64,000 nucleotides of DNA from contig NZ_JARNTX010000001.1 of NCBI RefSeq assembly GCF_029433095.1, forward strand, positions 1,736,001 to 1,800,000, given 5' to 3'. The position numbers and the translations under genes were made by a program. Positions 62,671-64,000 of the stretch are shown here, one piece after another. The DNA comes from Hymenobacter sp. YC55. GTDB taxonomy: Bacteria > Bacteroidota > Bacteroidia > Cytophagales > Hymenobacteraceae. Under the pieces are notes generated by a model. The model ran no database searches and had not been told where the DNA came from. It was given only the letters and a program-made list of their open reading frames with translations. Every line of letters starts with the position of its first letter. Position 1 is the stretch's first letter.

Positions 62671-63363
62671 TTATAGATAGCGGAAAATAGTCCACAGGAT
62701 TTTGTAGCCGGCCCCGAGTGTACCGCGCACCGTACCCGACACCTTGCTCGTGCCGATGCGCCGGCGGTAGCGCACCGCTACTTCGGTGCTCGGAATTTTG
62801 AGCTTGGCGGCTTTGAGCTGCATTTCCACGGTCCAGCCGTAGGTGGTATCCTGCATGCCAATCCGCGTAAGGGCCGACGCTCTAATAGCCCGGAAAGGGC
62901 CAAGATCGGTGAAGCTGGCGCCGTAGAGTCGTCGCAGTAAGTTAGTAGCCAGCCAGTTGCCAAATATCTGCTGCGGCATCATCGAGCCAGCTTCTCGCTC
63001 ACCCAAGGCGCGGGAGCCAATTACCATATCCGCTTCGCCGCGCAGGATAGGGGCGAGCAGCAGCGGCATTTCCTCGGGATAATCGGAATGGTCGCCGTCT
63101 AGAAAGACAATAATTTCGGGCTGTTCGGCGGCTGGCCGTGCGTAGCAGCGGGCCATACCTGCCAAGCACGCGTAGCCGTAGCCTGGGCGGGGCTCTCGGA
63201 GCACAGTGGCACCCGCGGCGCGCGCTACCGTCCCGGTTTGATCGGAAGAGTTATTGTCAACCACGATAACTTCCCGAACCAAGCCCGCTGGGATTTCTGC
63301 CAGCACCTTCCCAATGGATTGCTCTTCATTGTAGGCCGGGATAATAACATCTATTAACGGCAT
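62671..63363 (-). CDS. DPM1-like GT2 glycosyltransferase
   Basis: A 230-residue soluble GT2 enzyme starting MPLIDVIIPAYNEEQSIGKVL (63363; the ATG at 63429 adds unrelated residues). IVVDNNSSDQTGTVARAAGA and IVFLDGDHSDYPEEMPLLL hold the nucleotide-sugar and metal sites (D-G-D). ASALTRIGMQDTTYGWTVEMQLKAA has the catalytic acid region. It is of the dolichyl-phosphate-mannose-synthase type without membrane helices and probably loads a sugar onto polyprenyl phosphate, which the GT-C protein could then use. First gene of the trio. Confidence 0.87.
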   Translation of the reverse strand: MPLIDVIIPAYNEEQSIGKVLAEIPAGLVREVIVVDNNSSDQTGTVARAAGATVLREPRPGYGYACLAGMARCYARPAAEQPEIIVFLDGDHSDYPEEMPLLLAPILRGEADMVIGSRALGEREAGSMMPQQIFGNWLATNLLRRLYGASFTDLGPFRAIRASALTRIGMQDTTYGWTVEMQLKAAKLKIPSTEVAVRYRRRIGTSKVSGTVRGTLGAGYKILWTIFRYL

Positions 63364-63546
63364 TCTATAGGCTTCATAGATTTCCAATAACTGCGCTTGG
63401 CTTTCTCGGTTGTTTGGTACCCGTTTCAAGCTTCAGTAAGCGTCCGGGAACTACAAAGATGCGGTTTGTAGGACCACAAAATCGTCTTCATCTAAATTCT
63501 AACCTTGTACGCTACTTTTACGATTTCAACCTGAACCGTATCCTGC

Positions 63547-64000
63547 ATGCTACAGCTAGGTGACACTGCTCCCGACTTCACTCTGAAAACCACTACTGGT
63601 GAGGCTTTTCGCTTAGCCGACCAACGAGGAAAACGAGCTATCGTGTTGTATTTCTATCCCAAAGATGACACGCCTGGCTGCACCGCCGAGGCCTGCTCGT
63701 TTCGCGACCAATACCAGGACTTTCAGGATTTAGGGGCTGAAGTTGTGGGCGTCAGCTCCGATTCGGAGGCGTCGCACCAGAAGTTCACCCAGAAGCACCG
63801 GCTACCGTTTCCGCTGCTAGCTGATACGGGCGGCCAAGTGCGCAAACTCTACGAAGTGCCTCGCGCGCTTCTTGGCATTCTGCCCGGCCGCGTCACCTTC
63901 GTCATCGATAAGCAGGGAGTGATCCGCTACATATTCAATTCCATGAACCGGGCCACCGACCACGTAGCCCACGCCCGCCAAGTGCTGACCGACCTGCAAC
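63547..64000 (+). CDS. bcp: Peroxiredoxin, Bcp type (cut by window edge)
   Basis: An atypical or 1-Cys/2-Cys peroxiredoxin of the Bcp/PrxQ group that reduces hydroperoxides with thioredoxin. 151 residues are in the window. MLQLGDTAPDFTLKTTTGEAF starts it; YFYPKDDTPGCTAEACSFRDQ contains both Bcp cysteines (peroxidatic Cys after PG and the resolving Cys five residues on). The frame runs off the right end, short of its natural end by only a few residues. It is divergent from the GT2 trio. Confidence 0.93.
   Translation, partial: MLQLGDTAPDFTLKTTTGEAFRLADQRGKRAIVLYFYPKDDTPGCTAEACSFRDQYQDFQDLGAEVVGVSSDSEASHQKFTQKHRLPFPLLADTGGQVRKLYEVPRALLGILPGRVTFVIDKQGVIRYIFNSMNRATDHVAHARQVLTDLQ

Overview
The window reads as a chromosomal segment of a Bacteroidota bacterium, most likely a Hymenobacter-like member of the Cytophagales. 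The evidence is the gene content (DUF4846, DUF4290, DUF3109, DUF4349 and DUF885 proteins, the DUF177-rpmF-plsX-fabH-efp-accB-accC operon, an ArsS arsenosugar cluster), fairly high GC, the near absence of Shine-Dalgarno sequences, and several TAnnTTTG -7 boxes typical of the Bacteroidota sigma factor. I saw no rRNA, tRNA, CRISPR array, insertion sequence or integrase. The genus assignment is inference from family resemblance.

Layout. 1-6000: minus-strand genes for a metallophosphoesterase (cut by the left edge), a membrane hydrolase-like protein, a sirtuin, a DUF4846 protein and topoisomerase I. 6311-15361: a compact chemosensory operon with a soluble 1468-residue receptor built of tandem HAMP repeats, CheW, CheY, a CheB whose receiver domain is degenerate, a CheA without an evident P2 domain, and a CheC phosphatase with two intact active-site motifs. 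No cheR or cheD lies nearby. 15478-26167: ureohydrolase, small membrane protein, DUF4349 lipoprotein, GAF protein, murA (active-site Cys replaced by Asp), DUF4290, pcrA/uvrD helicase, a glycosyltransferase, DUF3109 and an unknown protein. 26231-31906: the fatty-acid, phospholipid and translation operon. 31978-38450: orphan XRE regulator with a canonical promoter, pdxA, pepA, rsmA, an AT-rich unknown gene, a 2-hydroxyacid dehydrogenase and greA.

38594-46002 contains a HIT domain fused to a NuiA-type nuclease-inhibitor domain, followed by a short endonuclease V-like protein, and a few kilobases on an exported NucA-type nuclease lipoprotein. Between them lie an M28 peptidase, an AI-2E family permease and an MFS transporter. 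46166-53265: a broken signal-peptide gene, a DUF885 lipoprotein, a thioredoxin followed by a tiny membrane peptide, a YdcF protein, an aldehyde dehydrogenase and an ECF sigma/anti-sigma pair.

53389-63363: a stand-alone H-NOX haem protein, then an arsenosugar cluster (AhpD-like protein, radical SAM ArsS, rhodanese lipoprotein, TIGR04282-type transferase) interrupted by a frameshifted multi-pass membrane protein. Next come an unassigned lipoprotein and a minus-strand trio of glycosyltransferases (a GT-C mannosyltransferase-like protein, a processive GT2 and a DPM1-like GT2). The window ends inside a Bcp-type peroxiredoxin gene.

The most unusual parts are the poly-HAMP chemosensory system, the HIT-NuiA fusion near a NucA nuclease, and the arsenosugar region. 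Long perfect hairpins act as likely terminators between many transcription units.
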